Shown here piece by piece: positions 40,301 through 43,498 of a DNA stretch of 43,498 bases. Position 1 is the first letter of the stretch, and each line of letters opens with the position of its first letter. The DNA is from a bacterium UBP6_UBA1209 (lineage in GTDB: Bacteria > UBP6 > UBA1177), in assembly GCA_002309575.1 (NCBI GenBank), contig DBXP01000020.1, positions 23,117-66,614 of the forward strand, written 5' to 3'. The position numbers and the translations under genes are program-made. Under the pieces are notes generated by a model. It was not told the DNA's origin, ran no database searches, and worked only from the letters and a program-made list of their open reading frames with translations.

Positions 40301-41455
40301 ATCTTCTGTATCAACGATCTCCGCATAAAGCGCAAACTCGGAGAGTTCAAGGCGGCGGAGAAGACAACCAACCCGTCAACGGCGACCTGCGGCAATAACT
40401 GCAAGGTAACCGAGTACTGCTATAACTATTGTGGCGATGAACTGGTATCCGACCTCGAGCAGTGCGAAAACGTAACGCTTGCCGGCGTGAACAAGATCCT
40501 TGTCTCCCCGGGCAGCGTTTCAGGTGCGACATCGGCTGATTTCCTTACGACATGCAACGGTGCGGCAAGGTTCGAAGCTTCTCACGGAACATACGGAAGC
40601 AAAACGGGATCGCTCAGACACTGGACTGTCCCGGCGACCGGCGTCTATGAGATCCTTGCATACGGTGCAAGCGGCGGAAACGGCGTCGGCGGCAGCAGAG
40701 TCGGCTGCAGAGGCGCAAGCGCGAAGGGTGATTTCAAACTCAGGAAGGGCGATAAGCTCAGGATCCTTGTCGGCGAGCGCGGTGTTTCGACATCCGACAG
40801 CGATTCCGGCGGCGGCGGCGGCGGCGGCAGCTTCGTCGTCCTTTGCCGTGACTCGGAGTGCAAGGAGTTCACTCCGCTCGTAATCGCAGGCGGCGGCGGC
40901 GGTGCCGGCGGCAGAGACAACGATTCCGAGAGACAGTGCAAGCCCGGCAACGGCGGTATTGCAGGTACCAAGGCGGACAATGCTCCGAGAGCGGGCGGAA
41001 ACCTTGGCAGCGAAGGCAGATACTGGGGTGACCGTGATACTATCGGTACCGGTGAGTACACGTCGCGAAGCGGTTTCGGCTTCAACAACTTCAACATCAA
41101 TGCCGGTCTTGAAGGACGTGAGAACTTAAGTCCTGCCGGCGGTTGGGGCGGCGGCGGAAATGGCTCCGACGGCTACTTCATCGGCGGATCATTCCAAGGC
41201 GGCGGCGGCGGCGGATACAGCGGCGGTGCGGCTTCCGGCAGTAATGTATTCAACGCGTACAACTCCGGCGGCGGCGGCGGCGGATCGCTTGTCAACGAGT
41301 CCTGCGGACGCTACATCTCCGGTAAGTCAGCGGTAACAGGCGGAGCTCCTCAGTCGGCAGCCGGTCAGGTCGTCATCACGCAGAAGAGCTATGCTCCGTG
41401 CAAAGGCTGCGGCTTCGATGCAGCGGCTGTCTCCGAATACATCTCCTGTCAGTAA
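25388..41455 (+). CDS. Giant secreted modular protein of the pilus operon (5355 residues), putative adhesin
   Basis: A single frame of 16 kb. ATG 25388 follows GGAGGAG; GTG 25391 is an alternative start. A signal peptide ends near ALAAAD (about 24). Approximate order: a small Cys motif (28-50); three PPC-like beta domains (about 86-214, 291-385, 486-595); EGF-like Cys-rich repeats (to 1110); one DUF1566 with an internal Cys insertion (1115-1280); GWACD domain 1 (1280-1405); 30 CGDG-type Cys repeats (1448-4020) interrupted by a jelly-roll-like insert (1941-2194) and GWACD domain 2 (3014-3137); glycine-rich domain 1 (4041-4356); six more Cys repeats with two further inserts (4386-5030); glycine-rich domain 2 (5060-5338). 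No LPXTG, PEP-CTERM, T9SS or transmembrane anchor is seen at the C-terminus. As last gene of a minor-pilin/PilY1 operon it may be displayed by, or secreted with, the pilus. Confidence 0.9.
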   Translation: MVKKIIKISMLQVLFLALCQALAAADVGSACMSDASCGNPNMKCMQGVCICGMPNTNSLGTFGNPAADPSWTLVDIAGGAGNDIKGRQYATFQVSRGTTYRWSTYSGKTNASGEDYIDPANQGGGWYASCTSDDDCAGNMTCFGADVKVCDFPFNTELTLYRATESGPVFLDYTRESMHSDGQSDNQAEIVWKSDFDGLVYVLVTNYSHTIQAVAGTTGMADIYTSCSDSFVSNGQTNTQYFTTLRWQEYNAEHCDECGSEAHYKHVVGEDETPTGHHWHEWTWEPADLLTLDNPPLALQQGRYMVFDVTEGNVYRWSSCSSNIDSQLTLFKGTATEGNCGTFIAYSDDSNTLPCSDGSKQSLIVWQANFTGKVTLLFNEYNCSQCVPVNEGSGNSKWAECYNTDEKVSLAWQNLTCDTCSDGGANVMCDIDNLSGINLTASEQARYNAIKSECTSHNAFNEGDPNKITDVENSTSFTNLSGDNNNTIKMYLKRGSRYLFRALDSSGVERPDVILTIRRGSCSGDIAAQGYGSVAYSGTSSKTYIYDLVYLSMTTLSSIVTVDDEQVETGCGALTSTTFAARITTDNTDRFKVTAYPEGLAYTDSKSTLVFAQPTSEGMSTAATWAEADKICSERLSLGADEIAVSCPPANECKGNQFNNVSVTCTYKKGTRNYSETATLNPYKYVAGIGCRPDLSSNNLTNLFNFPTGAINKSCMVNDSYQAGISSKYGFCKADCIVTPADQSNLECPSNYTSISSASKYCKLNTCSKTAANNGLCIDTNISGLSQSILTQLCPSGYTYNSGLGKCVSNTTIYPGSETTAPDYEDPNVDELATSTSTTCPSGYELKDGVCQVQGCDHGAGYMTEYYFSNISNYTNKCFTNIGESGLCVNHGLQTGCKTCCCNKEITRVGGWGSASTTIPCPDFVCPSGKTWNSDLNKCVEECDGRAQWQLSTGKAWCYTCDDGSLPVKVDGEFKCRTCPNHMTYNSSTQKCEYDCPSGYEQFNNACHSVSTDYSCPDGFIQIPTTNGSFRCDKKTVKECPKVTGNLTTVNADGRMTKGSDLMTYPMKLVSDGVYADCDIETENCYCMAERCNQDCMFPTCPATYRYDHHNYTVTPEYNDDGSVKRCMFITTDGTTCGETGWSNWALPNIAQLYQIVDFDLYNPVTSMPIEFVTDFTSCPECENKLCTQNSECGNGKDFVCLEGKCQKNNWFWSSTTVYSQLGNSEFVWGVNMTDGRSYRARKGCDPNIVGEGGCDGIASEFLKGSMPHRVLCVKGTSVIGELDREPSVASTRIIAGWACDKSNAENELRSNEIYLEIKDANGANIANNLAASCQSGMAGSIPGTTAKGFHYGLTDIAPTNDSIKGATIQVRCGNHFHADDPSKPKHAFELDLNDTANPLTACIRDTISGNSSLRAPFYVSAYAKDLESDFSYPLLNEAEVFVLEDVCGDKLVSGSEQCDPGTGNFDPHCRYGASACLVCQEGTCQETSGITTYCGDNIIQNNNCASLSEAVQPECQDTAGAYEKCDCGPSGYFIIDEETGEANCNQVFSVAACPGYGNSYLGQTCHFCVDCGVKEVYHPYCGDGIIQHSTCRNQNNEEIPNCVVTSGANEVCDEGSLNNDTVGSCTTSCQRPACGDGIVQPATEICDDGDLNGTYSIDGTCNSDCQGRGQGGFCGDDTVNGTETCDAGADNDKLITYKDFLNTLSAEERSRCSIRANVDGESLPEKHQAYIDCIRAYMAYITANPGCNKTCSGGANFCGDGRTQQDEIHDLVNDLPTRVEACDQGFPRFDNAGNIISGLDEAYNGKGQTYCALDCSTTFKCGDGSIQKDLCSGAEGCEEVLGANETCDDGSQNSFYNRCNSNCTGTTGCGDGGGELRTPYYNYGEECNDTGCTSRLTNHYNSEIVGSCNNICKMGRYCGDGFIDNDFGIKGLDCGSEACPSDFERTAWKNATFDERYVLSGFTANSEPLYAAEFGEGNGGNWMSCNDEWENCQNISPDNSVSGIEWNWDTHSLVFPTIRAVFPKAPYFISVDENRHYYLEYDYKDFNSVNKPTFYIEKWGVKKNSDGTYGTELFFVKTSMVAGFSEEERLGPWANQYGYTWVDTSGTDYSSHEGFLNGTTTLGSTWKHVRYNRIDSYKYEKVGELYVKTPESEAFAEYTTGGTTYKITKIRLRMMTPTDGIAIKNLKFYAIEDGLPETGNIEYCDNGHANVGTSGDYLSACGNNCKWTKYCGDGIVQSETCIDAAANGRLVPNCITTPGADEVCDDGVNKGGYSKDKYGKCKPGCLESASYCGDGVINKANCGSLTSCVAEPGSNEQCDNGEAGNSDVAGIQGFTCRSDCRLARCGDGIVDPLRTCTAADEASRSCNCDYNFEGHCREYGTVTGCVPTEANNYCDCNSGHVDANMCECVETGSDGKCRKFELSDYKIKGNEEECDCGANASNVVPGTIGTETWIVDKDGDLKPFKLCQTAGGDAQYNTNGAVSGFKCRTNCTVSRCGDGIKDSDEECDDGNAYNFDSCTNQCKHNWCGDNVMKTQDSILCSSLAGINSAAAIKNFNYENVIVAHCEAGIYTDSCGDFVNMTIQNVAERFNEGRLSCCFDLKEENGVYSKDDGSNCIVVKPIGVSNLAQEEYVPGSPEKVIYRREYCDNGPKNSPNAASDSKFYCSHDCRTMNFCGEGVVQSGDENESCDIGGFIGSKDGTSMNVAINNRCSGPCTEGKNGTCEPGCTQGHGKCGDGFVDNYTITGTLMMPVDNGTDEFGIFKKREAEQTYSITVVEECDIENGGNNDTASYCNPSCQKVGRCGDGSIQWRPGSDEVCDPGNPFAFYCPNADSEDQPCATGYNKNASDKCCYRAFSAETVEERKAGIGAYCIAECSQKLGYCGDGLIDGKKLAGKSGYDSDADFTYNTTYGRTPTDTQRGWLEMGPEECDPRDERSLTLADSVYASDEALGCDTSSCTRLGSCGDGIRQVRFESCDFGGGNKDYDRCRNASGTVIDCNASGVVERCYAGCLSTPKGAISRAASFEVTGWACDPNHPWKNKIDTNQIKYNIFDKDGVNISGDKFAQTQYDSNLGAELRDVIKTCGGGEMPGWKFDPQNAVAGGLDKSKQPFTVKVWAQSYDKVGNQQWWQIGEAAFNAGILCGDGQISSCSDTDSLGNLLYSGDPRCADPDYAETCDQGDKNIQDDVYLALAYESDGVTLIDGYNPPCPASDCREGAGKPRFCGDAIEDAGQEDKYGKCEFKYTGYTTQTLCERALGISGITFHDNSGSGNMPSCNFACGVEATIADTDNNTYKNNHGVAGFSDNPTCGFCGDGLIQRSSCTCTEEAMLMHLCDDPAQPIPNCVEIPGANEKCDDGDQNDDNYHEDPRCKTDCSGYGPHCGDGWLEDSGAEECEKGQSQDPRVLCRTLMLEKIDTEGNFSWSNDDFLSNPDAKCNEHCKIDATISIRLKDNYPAVFASHPGYFSDNPTCLFCGDGQIQRMTCACAEGSSDDLGGNCRACAGDECTRYGAGSKVVKNCIEVDNSSCSNDDFTSGSGKCCFSFDWNETEGLFNENRCNRIRCNGDLADDGSCAEDKLLCSVCTEYEQDSNACMEGKLVEKPCSEVCIDSDNKVVTCTGGESDIHPIKCTIEDRNNYSNICSTPAMQNRINKIEAGSRANVDEFCDSIENTDYVTNNTGTAFNISGTDSFPFEGKNKANNRICKPGCGSFASYCGDGAKHNDNNVEECDSVGALTRGEVCHGWFPDVAVESFYQSGEYFEANCNSLTCKVEGWTAQDKKAACPYCGDGTVSKEHGENCDPTDPGTNTPTKRCQAKLDAFNPSLMVSGAADSVTCNPSTCRIEGAKFSAYLNLPFAPNEVVTSNPTCYVCGDKIKTTAAGEACDEGTANIPAQYGISGCNTSCKYNGYCGDGSIETGYELCDNGAANSDSDYMSGPNGCTKDCKPAGYCGDGVKNGNEECDSAINYSVEFVCQVNGKTYGGQELPGDSRPKCGTDCKWKNADKCSNKCGDGTIQAVFGEQCDGSNVNGATCAGATPSSSVTCNTSTEVLSKTSGTGTWQVPEDSYYEIEIAGAQGGTGTASVSGSRGAGAKFKKIYFLKAGTTFYYAVGDKGGDSTYAGGGGGATWIGVGSSLSEAATSTNVLLVAGGGGGGAAGSKNGSNSTSITSSTSSTGAGSQTNGGAGLTAGLSGYSNSLSSGGAEVTGSDGKGGFGGGAASFHGKGTKTCASGSCTTTKGSCCDDGSCGGCDAYSYTPSCGKTTLESNNYGGGGGGGITGGTGSNNYSSTSGITSCATCPSSLSCGTSSCSISGSNSAGNTYAAGSGGTSFFRNENIGTGVIKVDGVTPSVSANAGAGYIKINKTCTSYTGGSVTCTANCQLDYRECTGGAIPICGNGIKEAGEYCEIGEFEECGDGYTGGQRYCKNDCSGYETNEESRTCKRTCGNGILDSGETCDVVSVSITEGAQTNKTIGEETSATNTYNPLDVFYGRKVSAILFTAAELGNIASKISAIAWNLQTSYSGANQIIWMKDVDWTTIPSDKTFSTFISGADQVYNSGFSGTVSTGWYNITLSTQFSHAANKSLLVIVSNRNGDGNNSGNGSKSAYYSSAASMYAYIQKDNLTSEPTDPLNVVNYRPNTMIYMKPIVSDFDSAPLFQGGATCQSLGYREGTLKCDPATCTVDESGCIAKCGNGVINAGEVCDKGSANTDTGITAASYGDKCRTDCTPARCGDGVFDPGLEECDFKADGTVVSNKACANFGGTGTIGCTADCKLNTLTCNTGTVCGNGSVDPGEQCDPDKSPQWSKTELCEHTTNLLRYFDNDPVTDSEDALVTDFSVDRFGAGMTYSNHNAWRVLGGAEKEERLLYNGKPSLCSEEGNLSSVVIPVYLGPGETKVVSFKYKTTNRLKDVWDEVFSWFNEDDTEMIMKYYIDGTGGSGLFLSPRNDWTLNTSVTGETRFTVSGAEGYHNVRLEVVNNEDAIFCINDLRIKRKLGEFKAAEKTTNPSTATCGNNCKVTEYCYNYCGDELVSDLEQCENVTLAGVNKILVSPGSVSGATSADFLTTCNGAARFEASHGTYGSKTGSLRHWTVPATGVYEILAYGASGGNGVGGSRVGCRGASAKGDFKLRKGDKLRILVGERGVSTSDSDSGGGGGGGSFVVLCRDSECKEFTPLVIAGGGGGAGGRDNDSERQCKPGNGGIAGTKADNAPRAGGNLGSEGRYWGDRDTIGTGEYTSRSGFGFNNFNINAGLEGRENLSPAGGWGGGGNGSDGYFIGGSFQGGGGGGYSGGAASGSNVFNAYNSGGGGGGSLVNESCGRYISGKSAVTGGAPQSAAGQVVITQKSYAPCKGCGFDAAAVSEYISCQ
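29729..37443 (+). repeat. Array of about 30 CGDG-type cysteine repeats
   Basis: Coding repeats in the giant protein with the core C-G-[DEN]-[GDNKA]-x-[IV]-x...E-x-C-D-x-G...C...C, the 'Myxococcus cysteine-rich' (DUF4215-like) pattern. Short forms read CGDGIVQPATEICDDGDLN. Long forms carry an extra loop such as IPNCVVTSGANEVCDEG. The DNA core tgcggcgacgg recurs many times, giving numerous short direct repeats. Extracellular, disulphide-bonded stalk is the likely role. Confidence 0.9.
37510..38457 (+). other. Glycine-rich (ALK-type) domain 1 in the giant protein
   Basis: Starts GTGTWQVPEDSYYEIEIAGA, continues with G-rich stretches YAGGGGGATWIGVG and LLVAGGGGGGAAG, includes a Cys-rich insertion (38045-38290: ASGSCTTTKGSCCDDGSCGG and CATCPSS), and closes AGYIKINKTC. 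This is the Gly_rich/ALK-LTK-like pattern W-x-VP...Y-x-I-x-x-x-GA-x-G, GGGGG-A, L-x-x-AGGGGG. Confidence 0.75.
38543..40475 (+). repeat. Second group of six CGNG/CGDG cysteine repeats
   Basis: CGNGIKEAGEYCE, CGNGILDSGETCD, CGNGVINAGEVCD, CGDGVFDPGLEECD, CGNGSVDPGEQCD and CGDELVSDLEQCE, with two inserted beta-rich domains between them (38745-39300 and about 39800-40350). Asn replaces Asp at the third core position in four of the six, unlike the first array, so this group is a distinct subfamily. Confidence 0.85.
38745..39300 (+). other. Beta-rich insert domain with AT-richer codons
   Basis: About residues 4453-4638 of the giant protein. The pattern YNPLDVFYGRKVSAILFTAA, ISAIAWN, IIWMKDVDW, VYNSGFSGTVSTGWYNITL, NKSLLVIV recalls a domain common in Bacteroidota secreted (T9SS) proteins: IYxAxEL...I..I.W...IYMK...VY.G...W..I.L..PF...NLL..V. 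That resemblance is from memory. Codons here are visibly richer in A/T than the flanking repeats. Confidence 0.5.
40567..41402 (+). other. Glycine-rich (ALK-type) domain 2 in the giant protein
   Basis: Opens RHWTVPATGVYEILAYGASG, then GDFKLRKGDKLRILVGERG, SGGGGGGGSFVV, TPLVIAGGGGGAGG, GGWGGGGNGSDGYFIGGSF, QGGGGGGYSGGAASG, SGGGGGGSLV, and ends GQVVITQKSYAPCKGC. Order and spacing match the ALK/LTK extracellular glycine-rich region as I remember it. It forms the C-terminal end of the protein apart from 17 residues. Confidence 0.8.
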
Positions 41456-41467
41456 CTCATTCAATAA

Positions 41468-41499
41468 CCGGGGCGGCCGGGCCGCCTCGGAATCCTTTT
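41468..41499 (+). terminator. Rho-independent terminator of the pilus operon
   Basis: Twelve bases after the giant gene's stop, CCGGGGCGGC (41468-41477) pairs with GCCGCCTCGG (41481-41490) across a three-base loop. This gives a 10-bp stem with one G-U pair, followed by AATCCTTTT. The stem is very stable; the T-run is short (four). It closes the only long plus-strand unit before the protease gene. Confidence 0.75.
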
Positions 41500-41573
41500 A
41501 AAATCCTTCCAATTGATTACAATATGCCGTTTTTGATGCGGCGGATCTTTTTTTAATTTTGGTGGAGGAAAAT
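41500..41573 (+). promoter_or_regulatory. Upstream region of the Lon-type protease gene
   Basis: AT-rich gap after the terminator. TACAAT at 41518-41523 is a possible -10 box, with no good -35 at 17 bases. GGTGGAGG precedes ATG 41574 by about 5 bases. No heat-shock operator (CIRCE-type inverted repeat) was seen. Confidence 0.35.
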
Positions 41574-43498
41574 ATGGCAAAACAGTTGAAAAGCGAGCTG
41601 AAGGCGGCTCAGCTGAGGTACTATCCGGAGCTTGAAAAGTATGAGGGAAAAACGACGAAGGATATCGAGCCTTCATCACAGTTCGCGCTGCAGAAACGCG
41701 GCTTTGACGCTCTCGATTTCGGCCGGAGCATAAGCAAAAAGGGTTTCAACATCTATGTCGCCGGCGAGCCTGGAAGCGGAAAGACCTCAAATGTCCGCAA
41801 GTATCTCGAAAAGATAGCGAAGAAGATGCCGACTCCGGACGATCTGCTTTACGTCTACAATTTTGAGGACAACGATTCGCCGAAACTCCTCTTTCTGAAG
41901 GCGGGAAGCGGCGAAGAATTCGTCGCGGACATGGCGGACCTGCTCGACACCTTCATTGAACAGATCCCCCACCAGCTTGAAAGCGAAAACTTCGAAATCA
42001 AAAGAAGCGAGGTGAACCACTGGTACAGCGAGGTCATGCAGCAGAGTTTCGCAGAACTCGAGCGCGAGGCAGCGGAGCTTAATTTTGCGATCCGTACCTC
42101 CGAAAACGGCATCGTCCTGAACCCGGTCGTCGACGGAAAGACGATAGACCGCGACGGCTTCGAGGCTCTTTCCGACAAGCAGAAGGCGGAAATCGAGCAG
42201 CACGAGTCGGTCCTTCAGGAGAAGCTGATCGCCTATTTCCACCGCGAGCGCCAGAGCGAAAAGGAGTTCAAGGAGCGGATGACCAGGATGTACCAGCAGA
42301 TGGTCGATCTGATCATTTCGGGGCCTCTGCGCGATATCCAGAAAAAGTACCCGAAAAACAAGATGCTTGCCGGCTATCTTGAGGAGATCGCAAACTACAC
42401 GATCGAAAATTACGAAGATTTCCTGATCTACCGCAACGTAATGGAGGGCAAGGCCGACCCGATGAAGGTCTCGCTGCCCGATTTCCATGAATATCACGTG
42501 AATCTGCTGATAAACAACCGCTCTCTCGAAGGCGCGCCGGTGGTTTACGAGACGAATCCGACCTTCCAGAATATTGTCGGCTACTTTGAATACGAGGAGA
42601 TCCGCAACTCGCTCGTGACTGACTTCACGAAGCTCAAACCGGGCGCTCTGCACCGTGCAAACGGCGGTTTTCTGATCCTTCAGGTCGACGACATCCTGAA
42701 AAACTACTACGCGTGGACGGCTCTCAAGCGCTCGCTCAGAAACAGGACGATCAATGTCGACGACATCGATACCGATTTCAAGTACCGCGTCAGCATCGTT
42801 CCGACTCCGGAGCCTGTCCCGCTCGATGTGAAGGTCATTCTGATCGGCGATTTCTATTTTTATCATCTGCTTTACGAGAAGGATCCCGATTTCAGGCGGA
42901 TCTTCAAGGTCAAGGCCGATTTCGACTCCGTTGTTCCGGTGACAGCCGCGTCGACAGAGAGCCTGATCGGCTTTATCTCACGCGTCGCCAACGAGGACTG
43001 CAGCCTTCCGTTCGACACTTCGGCTCTCCGCAGGCTGCTTAGCTTCAGCTCTAGGCTTGCCGGCGACCAGAAAAAATACAGCATCCACGCGAGCGACCTT
43101 GTCGAGGTCATCATCGAGGCGAACTTCCTTGCGGAACAGAAGCGCAGAAAGTGCGTCTCCGAGGAGTTTGTCGTAAAGGCGATCGAAAACCGTGAGGAGC
43201 GCCACATCAGATTCCGCGAAAACTACTACGAATCGATAGAAAACGGCACGATCCTCATCGATGTCAAGGGTTCGAGAGTAGGGCAGATCAACGGTCTGGC
43301 AGTCTACACGGTCGGCGACTTCTCGTTCGGGATCCCGTCGAGGATCACGGCAAAGGTCTTTGCCGGCCAGCGTGAAATCGTCAATATCGAACGAGAGGCG
43401 ATGCTTTCGGGCTCGATCCACGACAAGGGCGCGATGATCCTTGCCGGCTTTCTCGGAGGGCTCTTCGCGGTCAAAAAACCGCTTTCGTTCTCGGCTTC
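41574..43498 (+). CDS. Lon-family ATP-dependent protease, LonB/YcbZ type (3' end outside window)
   Basis: 641 residues visible from ATG 41574 to the window edge. The start KQLKSELKAAQLRYY...FGRSISKKGFNIYVAGEPGSGKTS is typical of the AAA_32/Lon-related proteins (YcbZ family, no Lon N-terminal domain). Walker A is GEPGSGKT (64-71). The Walker-B-like strand is GGFLILQVDDIL (about 364-375) after LKPGALHRAN. A coiled-coil-prone segment (about 150-270) is inserted between them, as in the family. The S16 protease domain begins near INGLAVYTVGDFSFGIPSRI, and the visible part stops at KPLSFSA, just before where the FEQSYG...GDSAS catalytic serine block should follow. It degrades damaged or regulatory proteins in the cytoplasm. 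Functionally unrelated to the pilus locus. Confidence 0.93.
   Translation, partial: MAKQLKSELKAAQLRYYPELEKYEGKTTKDIEPSSQFALQKRGFDALDFGRSISKKGFNIYVAGEPGSGKTSNVRKYLEKIAKKMPTPDDLLYVYNFEDNDSPKLLFLKAGSGEEFVADMADLLDTFIEQIPHQLESENFEIKRSEVNHWYSEVMQQSFAELEREAAELNFAIRTSENGIVLNPVVDGKTIDRDGFEALSDKQKAEIEQHESVLQEKLIAYFHRERQSEKEFKERMTRMYQQMVDLIISGPLRDIQKKYPKNKMLAGYLEEIANYTIENYEDFLIYRNVMEGKADPMKVSLPDFHEYHVNLLINNRSLEGAPVVYETNPTFQNIVGYFEYEEIRNSLVTDFTKLKPGALHRANGGFLILQVDDILKNYYAWTALKRSLRNRTINVDDIDTDFKYRVSIVPTPEPVPLDVKVILIGDFYFYHLLYEKDPDFRRIFKVKADFDSVVPVTAASTESLIGFISRVANEDCSLPFDTSALRRLLSFSSRLAGDQKKYSIHASDLVEVIIEANFLAEQKRRKCVSEEFVVKAIENREERHIRFRENYYESIENGTILIDVKGSRVGQINGLAVYTVGDFSFGIPSRITAKVFAGQREIVNIEREAMLSGSIHDKGAMILAGFLGGLFAVKKPLSFSA

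Noticed and set aside
25388..41455. Eukaryotic contamination suggested by EGF- and ALK-like domains
   Set aside because: The gene sits in a bacterial pilin operon with Shine-Dalgarno sites, no introns and a Rho-independent terminator.
41787..42866. 359-residue minus-strand frame opposite the Lon-type gene
   Set aside because: The plus strand carries Walker A, a Walker-B-like strand and family-typical sequence throughout.

Overview
The window carries bacterial DNA with long genes, GGAGG-type ribosome binding sites 5-6 bases ahead of most starts, and a type IV pilus (T4P) locus. That makes it a Gram-negative or other diderm organism. The mix of TolB-like/PEGA proteins, DUF1566 lipoproteins and tandem CGDG...CDDG cysteine repeats (the 'Myxococcus cysteine-rich repeat' style) suggests a Myxococcota or deltaproteobacterial-type lineage, probably known from metagenomes. 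That placement is an inference from domain flavour, with low-to-moderate confidence. I saw no tRNA, rRNA, CRISPR array, transposase or phage gene.

Left arm (1-13572, all minus strand). In transcription order: riboflavin synthase alpha subunit (ribE); a secreted TolB-like + PEGA + ankyrin-repeat protein; a small GNAT acetyltransferase; and a giant cysteine-rich lipoprotein that starts at 9422 and runs off the window edge (3140 residues visible). The lipoprotein has two clusters of a GGDPIM hexapeptide (21 copies), a seven-fold Asp-Thr-Gly repeat, about nine EGF-like units, and a three-times repeated supermodule made of a short Cys prelude and two DUF1566 domains.

Centre and right (13757-41455, all plus strand). 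Ten genes separated by at most 25 bases, or overlapping by 4, form an apparent 27.7 kb operon that ends in a GC-rich hairpin. The order is FimT/GspH-like, PilV-like, PilW-like, PilX-like, a 2055-residue PilY1, an unrecognised secreted protein, two PilE-like pilins, a small DUF1566 lipoprotein, and a 5355-residue secreted protein. The first five are the classical minor pilin/PilY1 priming set. The last is built from PPC-like domains, one DUF1566 domain, about 36 CGDG-type cysteine repeats, two GWACD domains, jelly-roll-like inserts, and two glycine-rich domains like the ALK/LTK extracellular glycine-rich region. The most economical reading, which is an inference, is a T4P whose tip or surface carries an exceptionally large modular adhesin. 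The operon lipoprotein shares its prelude + DUF1566 module with the divergent giant lipoprotein, so the two transcription units probably serve one cell-surface programme.

Right edge (41574-43498). The 5' two-thirds of a LonB/YcbZ-type ATP-dependent protease gene, unrelated in function and cut before its catalytic serine.
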